Shown here one piece after another: positions 1 to 17,100 of a stretch of DNA of 64,000 nucleotides. The position numbers and the translations under genes were made by a program. Where the stretch lies: positions 1,612,001-1,676,000 of the forward strand of contig CP048485.1 of assembly GCA_025560025.1 (NCBI GenBank), given 5' to 3'. The DNA is from Agrobacterium tumefaciens. GTDB lineage: Bacteria; Pseudomonadota; Alphaproteobacteria; Rhizobiales; Rhizobiaceae. The notes below the pieces were generated by a model, which worked only from the letters and a program-made list of their open reading frames with translations, ran no database searches and had not been told where the DNA came from. The number at the start of each line of letters is the position of its first letter. Within the stretch, counting starts at the first letter, position 1.

Positions 1-579
1 GATCGATGCAAGGCACGAGCCATGCACCAGACGCTGTTCGCCCGAGTTGAGACGCAGGATGGCCATACCGGCATCGCGGCCGACGAGCTGGACATACGTA
101 CCGGCGGAGCGGGCGATCTGACCGCCCTTGCCCGGCTTCATCTCGACGTTGTGGATGATCGAACCGACCGGAATGTACTGAAGCGGCATGGTATTGCCGG
201 GCTTCACGTCCACTGCCTTGTCGGAGGCGATCACCTTGTCACCGGCAGCGAGACGCTGTGGCGCGAGAATGTAAGCCTGTTCGCCGTCGGTATACGTAAC
301 CAGCGCGATGAACGCGGTGCGGTTGGGGTCGTATTCCAGACGCTCAACGGTGCCTTCAACGTCGAACTTGCGACGCTTGAAATCCACCAGACGATAGGTC
401 CGCTTGTGACCGCCACCCTGGAACCGGACGGTGATCCGGCCCTGGTTGTTGCGGCCACCCTTGGAGCTGAGGCCCTGGGTGAGAGCCTTTACCGGCTTGC
501 CCTTGTAGAGCGAAGCGCGGTCCACGATAACCAGCTGGCGCTGGCTCGGCGTGGTCGGATTGAAACTTTTCAATGCCAT
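1..579 (-). CDS. rplB: 50S ribosomal protein L2 (partial, C-terminus outside window)
   Basis: The reverse strand reads from an ATG at 579 to the window edge without a stop. It gives the first 193 residues of a protein that is normally about 278 aa. It begins [17 protein letters not shown], the conserved L2 N-terminus, and reaches the segment just after the basic RNA-binding region of the first domain ([10 protein letters not shown] at the edge, aligned to the known VHADCRATIG segment). L2 binds 23S rRNA and supports peptidyl transferase and subunit association. It follows rplW by 43 nt as the fifth gene of the S10 operon. The missing part is due only to the window boundary. Confidence 0.97.
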   Translation of the reverse strand, partial: MALKSFNPTTPSQRQLVIVDRASLYKGKPVKALTQGLSSKGGRNNQGRITVRFQGGGHKRTYRLVDFKRRKFDVEGTVERLEYDPNRTAFIALVTYTDGEQAYILAPQRLAAGDKVIASDKAVDVKPGNTMPLQYIPVGSIIHNVEMKPGKGGQIARSAGTYVQLVGRDAGMAILRLNSGEQRLVHGSCLASI

Positions 580-622
580 ATTCTTGTTCCCTTTTGGGTC
601 TTTGCCCGCTTGGGCCTAACCT

Positions 623-916
623 TTAGAGTCCGGTGGACACGTCGATGGATTGACCTTCGGCGAGCGTAACGACGGCTTTCTTGACGTCCTTAAGCTTACC
701 GGCGAACCCACGGAAACGACGGGTCTTACCCTTGCGGATAAGCGTGTTCACAGCCGTGACTTTGACACCGAAGAGAGCTTCCACGGCAGCCTTGATTTCA
801 GGCTTGGAAGCGCTCTTGGCGACGTTGAATACGACCTGGTTCTGTTCGGATACCAGCGTCGACTTTTCCGTGATCGAAGGAGATACGATCACATCGTAGT
901 GGCGAAGATCCGTCAT
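623..916 (-). CDS. rplW: 50S ribosomal protein L23
   Basis: This 97-aa protein has the typical L23 length. It starts [19 protein letters not shown] and contains the conserved [19 protein letters not shown] segment and the basic loop around [11 protein letters not shown]23 lies at the polypeptide exit tunnel and is the docking site for trigger factor and SRP. Its ATG overlaps the stop of rplD by four bases (ATGA), so the two are probably translationally coupled within the S10 operon. Confidence 0.98.
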   Translation of the reverse strand: MTDLRHYDVIVSPSITEKSTLVSEQNQVVFNVAKSASKPEIKAAVEALFGVKVTAVNTLIRKGKTRRFRGFAGKLKDVKKAVVTLAEGQSIDVSTGL

Positions 917-1533
917 TTGAACCGCTCCTCCAGAGCCTCTACAGCAGCCTTGGAAAGCACCAGCTTGCCACGGCGCAGGATGTCGTAAACATTGATGCCC
1001 TGTACCGGCAGAACGTCCACATTCGGGATGTTCTGGGCTGCGAGCTTGAAGTTGCCATCAAGTTCAGCGCCACCGATAACGAGAGCGTTGGTCAGGCCAA
1101 GCGAAGCGAAGCTGCCCAGCAGAGCCTTGGTCTTTGCTTCGGACGCAACGAGCTGATCGACGATGATCAGTTCTTCAGCCTTCAGCTTTGCAGACAAAGC
1201 GTGACGCAGAGCGAGCGCGCGAACCTTCTTGGGAAGGTCGTGGGCGTGGCTGCGAACGACCGGGCCGTGGGCCTTGCCGCCGCCGCGGAACTGCGGTGCG
1301 CGAGCCGAATGGTGACGAGCGCGGCCCGTACCCTTCTGCTTGTACATCTTCGCGCCGGTGCGGGAAACTTCCGACCGGTTCTTGGACTTGTGGGTTCCCT
1401 GCTGCTTCTTTGCAAGCTGCCAGCGAACCATGCGGGCCAGGATGTCCTGGCGGGGGTCGAGGCCGAAGATCTCATCCGACAGAGAAACCTTGCCGGCGTC
1501 TTTTCCCTCGAGGGTCTTGACGTTCAATTCCAT
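913..1533 (-). CDS. rplD: 50S ribosomal protein L4
   Basis: This 206-aa protein begins [20 protein letters not shown] and carries the long basic loop ([20 protein letters not shown], then [16 protein letters not shown]) that extends into the exit tunnel. In enterobacteria L4 also represses the S10 operon; no such leader was established here. The gene lies 12 nt after rplC and overlaps rplW by 4 bp. Length and gene order are standard. Confidence 0.98.
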   Translation of the reverse strand: MELNVKTLEGKDAGKVSLSDEIFGLDPRQDILARMVRWQLAKKQQGTHKSKNRSEVSRTGAKMYKQKGTGRARHHSARAPQFRGGGKAHGPVVRSHAHDLPKKVRALALRHALSAKLKAEELIIVDQLVASEAKTKALLGSFASLGLTNALVIGGAELDGNFKLAAQNIPNVDVLPVQGINVYDILRRGKLVLSKAAVEALEERFK

Positions 1534-1545
1534 GATAAGGCTCCC

Positions 1546-2187
1546 TTACTTCGCAGCCGACTTGACGGCGTCGCGGACGATGATCCAGGAACCCTTCGAG
1601 CCGGGAACTGCACCCTTCACGAGGATGAGGCCACGGTCTTCATCGGTCGAAACGACTTCGAGGTTCTGGGTCGTAACGCGCGTCTGGCCCATATGACCAG
1701 CCATGCGCTTGCCCTTCCAGACGCGGCCCGGATCCTGGTTGTTACCGGTCGAACCGTGTGCACGGTGCGATACGGAGTTACCGTGCGAAGCGCGACCACC
1801 ACCGAAGTTGTGACGCTTCATAGCACCGGCAAAGCCCTTACCGATCGTGGTTCCAGTGACGTCGACCAGCTGGCCGGACTGAAAATGATTTGCGGTCAGT
1901 GTTGCACCGATGTCGATCAGGTTCTCGGGGGAAACCCGGAACTCGACGAGCTTGGCTTTCGGTTCGACATTGGCAGCGGCAAAATGACCGCGAAGTGCCT
2001 TCGTCGTGTTCTTGACCTTGGACTGGCCGGCACCGAGCTGAACTGCGGTATAGCCATTCTTGTCTTCCGTGCGCTGGGCAACGACTTGTACGTTATCCAG
2101 TCGCAATACTGTTACAGGGATATGTTCACCTGCGTCGTTATAGACGCGTGTCATACCCACTTTCTGTGCAATCACACCTGAACGCAT
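1546..2187 (-). CDS. rplC: 50S ribosomal protein L3
   Basis: The protein is 213 aa from the ATG at 2187, [18 protein letters not shown]. An upstream in-frame start at 2262 would add 25 unrelated residues. It is rejected because a clear AGAGGA ribosome-binding site precedes 2187 and L3 proteins begin at this motif. The conserved core [19 protein letters not shown], whose glutamine is normally methylated by PrmB, is present as the [17 protein letters not shown] stretch. L3 is an early assembly protein near the peptidyl transferase centre. It is the second gene of the S10 operon. Confidence 0.97.
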   Translation of the reverse strand: MRSGVIAQKVGMTRVYNDAGEHIPVTVLRLDNVQVVAQRTEDKNGYTAVQLGAGQSKVKNTTKALRGHFAAANVEPKAKLVEFRVSPENLIDIGATLTANHFQSGQLVDVTGTTIGKGFAGAMKRHNFGGGRASHGNSVSHRAHGSTGNNQDPGRVWKGKRMAGHMGQTRVTTQNLEVVSTDEDRGLILVKGAVPGSKGSWIIVRDAVKSAAK

Positions 2188-2355
2188 TGGTTCATCCTCT
2201 TGCGAGCCTTGAAGGGAAAACCCTCTCTGGCCTTTGTTAAGGAGTGCCCTTCGACATCTCACGATGTTTCCGGTCTCCGGTTTGGAAGTCGTTGGATTGC
2301 TCCACGTACCTTCCTTGTTATTTCAGCCCTCACCTTGGATGGATCGGGCCGGGTC

Positions 2356-2664
2356 TTAGAGCTTGATTTCCACGTCAACGCCAGCAGCGAGGTCGAGCTT
2401 CATCAGAGCATCGACAGTCTGCGGGGTGGGGTCAACGATATCGAGAAGACGCTTGTGCGTCCGCATTTCGAACTGTTCACGGCTCTTCTTATCAACGTGA
2501 GGAGAGCGGTTGACGGTAAACTTTTCGATGCGGGTGGGGAGCGGAACCGGGCCGCGAACGCTGGCGCCGGTGCGCTTTGCGGTCGACACGATTTCACGGG
2601 TAGAGGCATCGAGGATCCGGTGATCGAACGCCTTGAGGCGGATACGGATATTCTGGCCGTTCAT
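2356..2664 (-). CDS. rpsJ: 30S ribosomal protein S10
   Basis: This 102-aa protein starts [19 protein letters not shown] and contains the S10 signature region [20 protein letters not shown] followed by [18 protein letters not shown]10 (NusE) has roles in the 30S head and, bound to NusB, in transcription antitermination. It is the promoter-proximal gene of the S10 operon. A 168-nt spacer separates it from rplC, and about 310 nt upstream hold the candidate promoter and the terminator of the preceding str operon. Confidence 0.98.
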
Positions 2665-2855
2665 TCGTCTTGTCCTTGTTCTTTGTTATTCGTTTCCGCA
2701 CGCGGAAACACATGAACTTCTATTGATCGTGGCGCCGCAGATTTTCAAAAATCGAGAGAAATGCGCTATCGCATCCCAATCATTTCAGTTGTCTGTATTG
2801 CTAAAACACCGCGTTTCGCAATCGCTTGCGAATCCAGCGGTGAGTGTGAGTGCGC

Positions 2856-2884
2856 GTTTACGCGCTTTCACCGAATTTTTCAAG
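2856..2884 (-). promoter_or_regulatory. candidate promoter of the S10 operon
   Basis: On the minus strand CTTGAA (2884-2879) and GTAAAC (2861-2856) are separated by 17 nt. This is a plausible but imperfect housekeeping sigma promoter about 190 nt upstream of rpsJ. It lies between the str-operon terminator and rpsJ, where an operon promoter is expected. The rest of the 2665-2975 spacer holds a small inverted repeat (TTCGCAATCGCTTGCGAA) and no gene that I can see. Confidence 0.35.
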
Positions 2885-2918
2885 CACTAAAAATGCAACG
2901 CCGCCAGGCTTTTTATCA

Positions 2919-2954
2919 AAAGTCCGGCGGCGGTGTTTGTGACACCGCCGCCGG
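2919..2954 (-). terminator. terminator of the str operon, after tufA
   Basis: A perfect 13-bp stem (CCGGCGGCGGTGT at 2924-2936, ACACCGCCGCCGG at 2942-2954) closes a 5-nt loop 21 nt after the tufA stop. On the minus strand it is followed by a short interrupted T-rich tract (ACTTTTGATAAAAAG). This separates the str operon from the S10 operon, which many bacteria read through. Confidence 0.75.
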
Positions 2955-2975
2955 CCTGAATTTTAAAAGTCGAAA

Positions 2976-4151
<1,176 letters not shown>

Positions 4152-4216
4152 TAGTGGCTCTCCATTCTTGTCCCTTGACGGGAATAATCTTCAAAATTCG
4201 GTGGGGCGTACCCCGA

Positions 4217-6316
4217 TCACTTCTGACCGGAGTACTTAGCCTGGATTTCCTGCGCCACGTTCGACGGAACCGGCGAATAGTGATCGAACGTCATCGAGTA
4301 CTGAGCGCGGCCCTGCGACATGGAACGCAGGTTGTCGACGTACTTGAACATGTTCGCGAGCGGAACATGCGCGTTGATGACAACGGCGATACCACGGCTT
4401 TCCTGACCCTGGATCTGACCACGGCGGGAATTGAGGTCACCGATAACGTCACCGACGTAATCTTCCGGCGTAACGACTTCGACCTTCATCATCGGCTCGA
4501 GAAGCTGTGCACCAGCCTTCTTCGCTGCTTCACGGAAGCAGGCACGCGATGCGATTTCGAAGGCGAGAACCGACGAGTCGACGTCGTGGAATGCACCGTC
4601 GATCAGGGTCGCCTTGACGCCGAGCATCGGGAAGCCAGCGAGCGGACCGGAAGACAGGACGCTTTCGATACCCTTCTGAACGCCCGGGATGTATTCCTTC
4701 GGAACAGCACCGCCGACGATCTTGGATTCGAACTTGAAGTCTTCGCCTTCGGGGTTCGGTTCGAAGATGATCTTCACGCGAGCGAACTGACCGGTACCAC
4801 CGGACTGCTTCTTGTGCGTGTAGTCTTCTTCGTGCTGACGCGTGATGGTTTCGCGATAGGCAACCTGCGGAGCGCCGACGGTTGCTTCAACCTTGAACTC
4901 GCGACGCATACGGTCAACGAGAATGTCGAGGTGAAGTTCGCCCATGCCCGCGATGATCGTCTGACCGGACTCTTCGTCGGTCTTGACGCGGAACGAAGGA
5001 TCTTCAGCAGCCAGACGGTTGAGCGCGAGGCCCATCTTTTCCTGGTCGCCCTTGGTCTTCGGCTCGATCGCGATCTGGATGACCGGCTCGGGGAATTCCA
5101 TGCGCTCGAGGATAACCGGCTTCAGCGGATCGCAGAGCGTATCGCCAGTGGTGGTTTCCTTGAGGCCAGCCAGAGCAACGATGTCGCCTGCGAAGGCTTC
5201 TTCGATGTCTTCACGGCTGTTGGAGTGCATCTGCAGCATACGGCCGACGCGCTCGCGCTTGTCCTTGACCGTGTTGATGACAGACGTACCCTTTTCGAGC
5301 TTGCCCGAGTAGATACGTGCGAAGGTCAGCGAACCGACGAAGGGGTCGTTCATGATCTTGAACGCGAGCATGGAAAGCGGCTCGCTGTCGTCGGCATGAC
5401 GTTCGATTTCGGCTTCGGTCTTGAAGTCGATGCCCTTGATCGCCGGAATGTCCAGCGGAGAAGGCAGGTAGTCGACGACGGCGTCGAGAAGCGGCTGAAC
5501 GCCCTTGTTCTTGAACGCGGTACCGCAGAACATCGGGTGGAACTTCACGTCGATGGTGCCGCGGCGAACGAGCGCACGGATCTTGTCGTTGTCGGGCATG
5601 ATGCCGTTCAGGTAGTCTTCCATCGCTTCTTCGTCGATCTCGACAACGGTCTCGATCAGCTTTTCGCGATATTCGTCAGCCTTGGCCTTCATGTCATCAG
5701 GGATTTCGACGACGTCCCACTGAGCGCCGAGCGATTCGTCGCGCCAGATGAGTGCGTTCATCTCGATCAGGTCGATAACGCCCTTGAACTCGGTCTCAGC
5801 GCCGATCGGCAGCTGCATGACAACGGCGATTGCGCCGAGACGGGTCTTGATCATTTCTACCGAGCGGTAGAAGTCAGCACCGGTCTTGTCCATCTTGTTG
5901 CAGAAGATCATGCGCGGAACATGATACTTCTCGGCCTGGCGCCAGACGGTTTCCGTCTGCGGCTCAACACCGGCGTTGGCGTCGAGCAGCGCGATGGCGC
6001 CGTCGAGAACGCGCAGCGAACGCTCGACTTCAATGGTGAAGTCGACGTGGCCGGGGGTGTCGATGATGTTGAAGCGGCGCATCTTGCCGTCGCGACCCTT
6101 CCAGAAGGTCGTGGTGGCTGCGGAGGTGATGGTGATACCACGCTCCTGCTCCTGCTCCATCCAGTCCATCGTGGCAGCGCCATCGTGAACTTCGCCGATC
6201 TTGTGCGACTTACCGGTGTAATAAAGGATACGCTCGGTGGTCGTCGTCTTGCCGGCGTCGATATGCGCCATGATACCGAAATTGCGGTAGTCTTCGATTT
6301 TATATTCGCGAGCCAT
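4217..6316 (-). CDS. fusA: elongation factor G
   Basis: This 699-aa translocase GTPase starts [20 protein letters not shown]. The P-loop AHIDAGKT is at residues 17-24, followed by the DTPGHVDF and NKMD motifs. Domains III-V are intact, including [20 protein letters not shown] of domain IV. It lies 34 nt after rpsG in the str operon. The long plus-strand reading frame opposite it has no recognisable protein features and is a codon-bias shadow. Confidence 0.98.
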   Translation of the reverse strand: MAREYKIEDYRNFGIMAHIDAGKTTTTERILYYTGKSHKIGEVHDGAATMDWMEQEQERGITITSAATTTFWKGRDGKMRRFNIIDTPGHVDFTIEVERSLRVLDGAIALLDANAGVEPQTETVWRQAEKYHVPRMIFCNKMDKTGADFYRSVEMIKTRLGAIAVVMQLPIGAETEFKGVIDLIEMNALIWRDESLGAQWDVVEIPDDMKAKADEYREKLIETVVEIDEEAMEDYLNGIMPDNDKIRALVRRGTIDVKFHPMFCGTAFKNKGVQPLLDAVVDYLPSPLDIPAIKGIDFKTEAEIERHADDSEPLSMLAFKIMNDPFVGSLTFARIYSGKLEKGTSVINTVKDKRERVGRMLQMHSNSREDIEEAFAGDIVALAGLKETTTGDTLCDPLKPVILERMEFPEPVIQIAIEPKTKGDQEKMGLALNRLAAEDPSFRVKTDEESGQTIIAGMGELHLDILVDRMRREFKVEATVGAPQVAYRETITRQHEEDYTHKKQSGGTGQFARVKIIFEPNPEGEDFKFESKIVGGAVPKEYIPGVQKGIESVLSSGPLAGFPMLGVKATLIDGAFHDVDSSVLAFEIASRACFREAAKKAGAQLLEPMMKVEVVTPEDYVGDVIGDLNSRRGQIQGQESRGIAVVINAHVPLANMFKYVDNLRSMSQGRAQYSMTFDHYSPVPSNVAQEIQAKYSGQK

Positions 6317-6350
6317 AATGGACTGCCTTTCGATATGCGACCGGTTAAGA

Positions 6351-6833
<483 letters not shown>

Positions 6834-6899
6834 TCAATGTTATTGACGCTAAACCACGCGGAGAACCTCGCGCAGCGCCGGAATTTGTTTAAACCCGAA

Positions 6900-7271
6900 T
6901 TACTTCGGACGCTTCGCACCGTACTTGGAGCGGCGCTGCTTGCGGTTCTTGACGCCCTGGGTATCGAGAACACCGCGGATGATGTGGTAACGCACGCCCG
7001 GCAAGTCCTTTACGCGGCCGCCGCGGATCATGACCACGGAGTGTTCCTGAAGGTTGTGACCTTCGCCTGGAATGTAGCCGATGACTTCGAAGCCGTTGGT
7101 GAGGCGGATCTTGGCAACCTTACGCAGAGCCGAGTTCGGCTTCTTCGGGGTCGTCGTGTAAACGCGGGTGCAAACGCCACGCTTCTGCGGGTTTTCCTGA
7201 AGAGCAGGAACCTTGTTGCGCTTTACCTGTGCCTGGCGAGGCTTGCGGATCAGCTGGTTTACGGTAGGCAT
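6900..7271 (-). CDS. rpsL: 30S ribosomal protein S12
   Basis: This 123-aa protein starts [20 protein letters not shown] at 7271. An in-frame upstream start at 7310 would add 13 residues not found in S12, so the shorter start is used. S12 is part of the decoding centre. Lys43 ([10 protein letters not shown]) and Lys88 (GRVKDLPG) are the wild-type residues whose substitution gives streptomycin resistance, so a sensitive ribosomal genotype is inferred. It is the first gene of the str operon, with a promoter candidate 266 nt upstream. Confidence 0.98.
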
Positions 7272-7800
7272 ATAACCATCCCTTGCAAAAACTACTTTAG
7301 CCACCCTCACGGGTGGCGGCTATGCCGTTGCCGGCGACGATGCACGCATATATCCTCATGCGCAAAACGTGGCCCGATCCGTTTTCACGGATGGACCACC
7401 AAGAGCAGAGGACACCGGATGAGGCGTCTTGCGTGCAACATTCGTGTCTTCTACGTGCAATGGAGACCCGTTTGAGATGATGTTCGGGAAAAAGGTTACC
7501 GAACGGCCAGCACCCACAGAGGCTCCGATGGCGGGCGTACTACTGTTTTAGCCAGCTTTCGTCAAGGGTGAATCCACATTTTGCGGGGGCACCCGCGGCC
7601 ACAAAGCCCGCGCACGGGCCATTTCTCCCCGCTTCTAACATAAGTCATCGTCGCCAACAGCGATTTTGACCTCCGGCCTTTGGCTTTTCATAAAATCCGT
7701 CTATTGATTCCCTCAGGCGGACCAAAGACTTCACCCGCCGCGCGCAAGACCGATTCCGGCCGACCCGCGTACTCACAACGACACATCAAGGAACCGCGTC
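7272..7800. other. 529-bp divergent intergenic region upstream of rpsL
   Basis: No convincing gene is seen. The part nearest rpsL should be the untranslated leader of the str operon. It contains a small stem (CCACCCTCACGGGTGG at 7301-7316) and a second imperfect stem around GATCCGTTTTCACGGATG (7377-7394). The right-hand part carries the ribosome-binding site AAGGA of the plus-strand gene at 7801. The leader implied by the promoter at 7537-7565 is long, about 260 nt. Confidence 0.6.
7537..7565 (-). promoter_or_regulatory. candidate promoter of the str operon
   Basis: On the minus strand TTGACG (7565-7560), preceded by CC to give CCTTGACG, is followed after exactly 17 nt by TAGTAC (7542-7537). 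The CTTGAC -35 box is the alphaproteobacterial housekeeping consensus. It is the best-matching promoter in the spacer, and transcription would proceed into rpsL. Confidence 0.55.
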
Positions 7801-8094
7801 ATGAGCACCCTCCCCGACAACGACAATGGACGCGACGAGCCGATGGTCTTCATCGTCATCGGCAAGGCTTACGAGAACGACAATTCCGAGGGCATCGACA
7901 TCCACGTCATCCTGCGCGCGCCGGATGATGACACCGCCGTCCGTGAAACGCTGAATGCGCTTTCCGAGGAAGGTTTCATCGAAGCCGATCTCGACCAGAT
8001 CGGCATGCTGACCGAAGTGCCGGATGAGGAGCCACACGCTTCCGCCTATCAGGGCGCATTGGAAGGCGAAGTCGCCATCATCCGCTTCGCCTGA
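7801..8094 (+). CDS. conserved-looking hypothetical protein, 97 aa
   Basis: The protein is acidic and soluble, with no signal peptide or membrane segment. It begins MSTLPDNDNGRDEPMVFIVI and ends EGEVAIIRFA. The ribosome-binding site AAGGA lies 9 nt before the ATG. The next gene starts only 11 nt downstream, so the two are probably co-transcribed. I do not recognise the family. The alternating hydrophobic pattern of the first half (MVFIVIGKAY, IDIHVILRAP) suggests a small alpha/beta fold. Confidence 0.75.
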   Translation: MSTLPDNDNGRDEPMVFIVIGKAYENDNSEGIDIHVILRAPDDDTAVRETLNALSEEGFIEADLDQIGMLTEVPDEEPHASAYQGALEGEVAIIRFA

Positions 8095-8105
8095 GAGCCG
8101 GCCAG

Positions 8106-8456
8106 ATGACGGTCAGACGCATCGTCGCCAATATATCGACACCCGACCTGACAAAAGCGGGTGTCTTTTACCGCGATATTCTCGGCATGACCGTCGCCAT
8201 GGACCACGGCTGGATCGTCACCTATGCAAGTCCGCGGGAAGCCATGGTGCAGATCAGCTTCGCCAGCGAAGGAGGCTCCGGTACAGCCGTTCCGGATCTC
8301 TCCATCGAGATCGACAATTTCGACGAGGTTCACGCCAAAATCCTGAAGGCGGAACTGCCGATCGAATACGGCCCCGTCTCCGAGCCCTGGGGCGTCCGCC
8401 GCCTGTTTCTGCGCGATCCCTATGGAAGACTTGTAAATATATTAAGTCACTCATAG
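8106..8456 (+). CDS. VOC-superfamily (glyoxalase/bleomycin-resistance-like) protein
   Basis: This 116-aa protein has one VOC fold: the opening VRRIVANISTPDLTKAGVFY with RDILGMTVAMDHGW, and a closing half ending WGVRRLFLRDPYGRLVNIL. Such proteins dimerise and bind a metal or a small ligand. The acidic metal-ligand position at the end (usually GN.xE) is not obvious here, since the C-terminus is LVNILSHS, so enzymatic activity is uncertain. It lies 11 nt after the 97-aa gene and probably shares its transcript. Substrate is unknown. Confidence 0.8.
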   Translation: MTVRRIVANISTPDLTKAGVFYRDILGMTVAMDHGWIVTYASPREAMVQISFASEGGSGTAVPDLSIEIDNFDEVHAKILKAELPIEYGPVSEPWGVRRLFLRDPYGRLVNILSHS

Positions 8457-8555
8457 AACATATACTTTAAATACAATAGTATTAATCACGCCATCTATTG
8501 AACAACACGAAAACATCAGCTTAAAGTGGTCCCGGCATAATATTTCGGTGGCGGG

Positions 8556-9638
8556 TTGAATAATATATCGTCGGCAGACATCCTTGATGACATCTATGAA
8601 GCGGCACTCTTCCCCAACCGTTGGGCAAAGGTCATAGCCGCAATCGGCCACCGGCTGGATTTCTGGGGCGGGGCGCTCACCTGGGGCAAGGGCGAGGAAG
8701 AGGCCTGGCTCTTCACGCCGAATTTCCAGGAACTGATGCAGGCCTTCATGGAGGGCGGCTGGAATCACCGCAATGACCGCCTCACCCGCGCAATCCGCGA
8801 GGGGCAATTTTCCTTCGTGCATGATTTCGATGTTTTCACCCATGACGAATGGGCTGGCTTGCCGATCGTGCGTGACTTTCTCATGCCGCGCGGACTGGGA
8901 TATGGGGTGTCGACGCAGGTCGCACCACCCGACCACCCGGAGATGACCGTACTTTTCGAGCGCAGGCTCGAAAGCGGCGTCATCGGGCCGGAGACCATGG
9001 CCGCCCTCGGCCAGCTAAGGCCGCATATCGCCCGCAGCCTCACGCTCGCAACAGGGCTGCAGCGCCAGAAGGCCGATGCCATCACGCTTGGCCTCAACGC
9101 CATAGGCGCGCCGGCGGCCGTGCTTCAGGCAAGCGGGCGTGTTCTTTCCGCCAACACCCTGTTCCAGAAAATCCAGAAATTCATTTCCACCCGGGCACGC
9201 GACAGGATTGTGATCTCTGACGAAAGAGTGAACCGGCTACTCTACAAGGCGCTCGCCGGGCACAGTGTCGGCTCCTTCCCTCTGCCGGCGGAAGACAAGG
9301 CCTGCATCCTCCACGTCATACCATTGCGCAAGGACGCGCTCGACCTGTCGCCGAACGGCTCCGCCATCGTGTTGATATCGCAACCCACGGATACGGTCGC
9401 CGACGCCACGCCGCTCCTGAAGGGCCTTTACGATCTCACCAAGGGCGAGGCCCGCGTCGCACTGGAGATCATGAAGGGGCTTTCGCTTCCTTCAGTGGCG
9501 AAGCAATTGAATATATCCCATGAGACCGTCCGCAGTAACGCCAAGTCTATCTATGCCAAGACCGGCAGCACCGGCCAGACCGATCTCGTTCGCCGGCTTT
9601 CCGTTTTGACACGCTACACCATCGGCGAACAGGATTGA
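8556..9638 (+). CDS. LuxR-type helix-turn-helix transcriptional regulator
   Basis: This 360-aa regulator has an unassigned N-terminal sensory region and a C-terminal LuxR-type HTH at roughly residues 292-350 (LTKGEARVALEIMKGLSLPS, then VAKQLNISHETVRSNAKSIY). The only start that keeps the N-terminus is TTG at 8556. The next in-frame methionine is about 50 residues in, and no strong ribosome-binding site is seen, so the start is uncertain. The 100 bp upstream are AT-rich. No autoinducer-binding domain signature is recognised. It is the last gene before the terminator shared with rpoC. Confidence 0.8.
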   Translation: MNNISSADILDDIYEAALFPNRWAKVIAAIGHRLDFWGGALTWGKGEEEAWLFTPNFQELMQAFMEGGWNHRNDRLTRAIREGQFSFVHDFDVFTHDEWAGLPIVRDFLMPRGLGYGVSTQVAPPDHPEMTVLFERRLESGVIGPETMAALGQLRPHIARSLTLATGLQRQKADAITLGLNAIGAPAAVLQASGRVLSANTLFQKIQKFISTRARDRIVISDERVNRLLYKALAGHSVGSFPLPAEDKACILHVIPLRKDALDLSPNGSAIVLISQPTDTVADATPLLKGLYDLTKGEARVALEIMKGLSLPSVAKQLNISHETVRSNAKSIYAKTGSTGQTDLVRRLSVLTRYTIGEQD

Positions 9639-9690
9639 AAACACACCTGCGCGGATAGTCTCAAGATCGGATTGCCCCCTCGACCTGCCA

Positions 9691-9725
9691 AAACAAAAAA
9701 ACGCCCGGATCACTCCGGGCGTTTT
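9691..9725. terminator. bidirectional terminator between the LuxR-type gene and rpoC
   Basis: A perfect 9-bp stem, ACGCCCGGA (9701-9709) and TCCGGGCGT (9714-9722), encloses TCAC. It has a T run on the right and an A-rich run on the left (AAACAAAAAA at 9691-9700), so it can stop transcription from both sides. It sits 45 nt after the rpoC stop codon and 62 nt after the plus-strand regulator gene. Confidence 0.85.
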
Positions 9726-9770
9726 CGTTACTGAACTTCGGCGGGGCTTCGTAAAGCCCCTGCCCCGACC

Positions 9771-13979
<4,209 letters not shown>

Positions 13980-14159
13980 GCCTTGTCTCCTTGAGAGGCT
14001 AGCTGCTGCCCCTGTTTGCATCTGGACCGGCTTCTTCCCGGGTCACCGTCCAGAGCTTTAAATACGGATTTAACCGCACAATGCGGCGAAAGTGTCCCAC
14101 ACCGGCCTGGCCGATGCGGGAGCCGGCAGGCGCCCAAAAGGCGCCCGCCTCTCTCATTT

Positions 14160-17100
14160 TTATTCCGCCGCGTCGGGCAGCTGGTCTTCGGGCTGGTTCT
14201 CGATCTTCGAGTTTTCCAGTTCGACCGAAAGACCGAGCGACCGCATTTCCTTGACGAGAACGTTGAAGCTCTCCGGAATGCCGGCCTCGAACGTGTCGTC
14301 GCCACGGACGATCGCCTCGTAGACCTTGGTACGGCCCGCCACGTCATCCGACTTGACGGTGAGCATTTCCTGCAGCGTGTAAGCCGCGCCGTATGCTTCC
14401 AGAGCCCAGACTTCCATTTCCCCGAAGCGCTGTCCGCCGAACTGAGCCTTGCCGCCCAGCGGCTGCTGGGTAACGAGCGAGTAAGGACCGATCGAGCGAG
14501 CGTGGATCTTGTCGTCGACAAGGTGGTTCAGCTTGATCATGTACATGTAGCCGACGGTGACCTTGCGGTCGAACGGCTCACCGGTACGACCGTCATAAAG
14601 AACGGACTGACCGGATTCATGCAGACCTGCCTTCTTCAGCATCGCGGCAACGTCAGGCTCATGCGCACCGTCGAAGACCGGGGTCGCGATGGAAACACCG
14701 CGCTTGGCTTCTTCGGCAAGCTTGACCAGCGATTCGTCATCGAAGCGCTGCACCTCATCATGCGATTCACTCGCATAGATTTCGGTGAGCTCGGTGCGAA
14801 GCTCGCTGATGTCCATCGTCTTGCGATACTCTTCGAGCATCTCGCCGATCTTCTTGCCCATGCCTGCGCATGCCCATGCGAGGTGGGTTTCGAGGATCTG
14901 GCCGACGTTCATGCGCGAAGGCACGCCGAGCGGGTTCAAGCAGATGTCGACATGCGTACCATCTTCGAGGAACGGCATGTCCTCGACCGGAACGATACGA
15001 GAGACGACGCCCTTGTTACCGTGACGGCCGGCCATCTTGTCGCCCGGCTGGATCTTGCGCTTAACAGCGACGAAGACCTTGACCATCTTCATGACGCCGG
15101 GAGGCATTTCATCGCCGCGCTGGACCTTTTCGACCTTGTCCATGAAGCGCTGTTCAAGGCGCGACTTGGATTCGTCGTACTGGCCGCGAAGCGCTTCCAG
15201 TTCGGACTGGGCCTTCTCGTCTTCGACTGCAAACATCCACCACTGCGAGCGGGGATATTCGGAGACGACGGCGTTGGAAAGCTCGACGCCCTTCTTGAAG
15301 CCCTTCGGACCGGCGATGGAAACGTGACCACGCAGCATGTCGATCAGGCGGCCGTAGACGTTACGGTCAAGAATTGCCTGTTCGTCGTCGCGGTCCTTTG
15401 CCAGACGCTCGATCTCTTCGCGCTCGATGGCCATCGCGCGCTCGTCCTTCTCCACACCGTGACGGTTGAAGACGCGGACTTCGACAACGGTACCAAACGT
15501 GCCGGGAGGCATGCGCATGGAGGTGTCGCGAACGTCGGAAGCCTTTTCACCGAAGATGGCGCGCAGAAGCTTTTCTTCCGGCGTCATCGGGCTTTCGCCC
15601 TTCGGCGTGATCTTGCCGACGAGGATGTCGCCCGGCTGAACTTCCGCACCGATGTAAACGATACCGGCTTCGTCGAGGTTCTTCAGCGCTTCTTCCGAAA
15701 CGTTCGGAATGTCGCGCGTGATTTCTTCCGGACCAAGCTTCGTGTCGCGCGCCATCACTTCGAATTCTTCGATGTGGATGGAGGTGAACACGTCGTCGGA
15801 AACGATACGCTCCGACATCAGGATCGAGTCTTCGTAGTTGTAGCCGTTCCAGGGCATGAACGCGACGAGCGCGTTGCGGCCGAGTGCCAGGTCGCCGAGG
15901 TCGGTCGACGGACCGTCCGCGATGATGTCACCCTTGGAGATCAGATCACCGACGGCGACCAGCGGACGCTGGTTGACGCAGGTGTTCTGGTTCGAACGCT
16001 GGAACTTCTGCAGACGGTAAATATCGACGCCCGACTTGCCGGCATCGAGGTCTTCCGTGGCGCGGATAACGATACGGGTCGCATCCACCTGGTCGACAAC
16101 ACCGCCGCGGCGAGCCGCGATGGCAGCGCCGGAGTCGCGAGCGACGATCGGTTCCATGCCGGTGCCGACGAACGGCGCTTCCGCCCGCAGAAGCGGAACG
16201 GCCTGACGCTGCATGTTCGAGCCCATGAGAGCGCGGTTGGCGTCGTCGTTTTCCAGGAACGGAATGAGAGCCGCCGCGACCGAAACGAGCTGCTTCGGCG
16301 AAACGTCCATCAGGTTGATGTTGTCGCGCGGTGCGAGCATGACTTCGCCCGAGTGACGGCAAACAACGAACTCTTCAACGAAGGCGCCTTCGCCATCGAG
16401 TTCGGCATTGGCCTGTGCGACGTAGTACTTGGCCTCTTCCATGGCGGAGAGGTAGATCACGTCCGTCGTCACCTTGCCGTCGATGATCTTGCGGTACGGG
16501 CTTTCAATGAAGCCGTACTTGTTGACGCGGGCAAAGGTGGCAAGCGAGTTGATCAGACCGATGTTCGGGCCTTCCGGCGTTTCGATCGGGCAAATACGGC
16601 CATAGTGGGTCGGGTGAACGTCGCGGACTTCGAAGCCGGCGCGCTCACGGGTCAGACCACCCGGTCCAAGAGCCGAAAGACGGCGCTTGTGGGTGATTTC
16701 CGAAAGCGGGTTCACCTGGTCCATGAACTGCGACAGCTGCGAGGAACCGAAGAATTCGCGAACGGCGGCAGCTGCCGGCTTCGCGTTGATCAGGTCCTGC
16801 GGCATCACGGTGTCGATTTCGATCGAGGACATACGTTCCTTGATCGCACGTTCCATGCGCAGAAGGCCGAGACGATACTGGTTTTCCATCAGCTCGCCGA
16901 CAGAACGAACACGGCGGTTGCCGAGGTTGTCGATGTCGTCGATTTCGCCCTTGCCGTCACGCAGTTCGACCAGCATCTTGACGACAGCGAGGATGTCTTC
17001 CTTGCGCAGCGTGCGCACGGTGTCTTCCGCGTCGAGGTCGAGACGCATGTTCATCTTCACGCGGCCAACAGCCGAGAGATCGTAACGTTCAGCATCGAAG

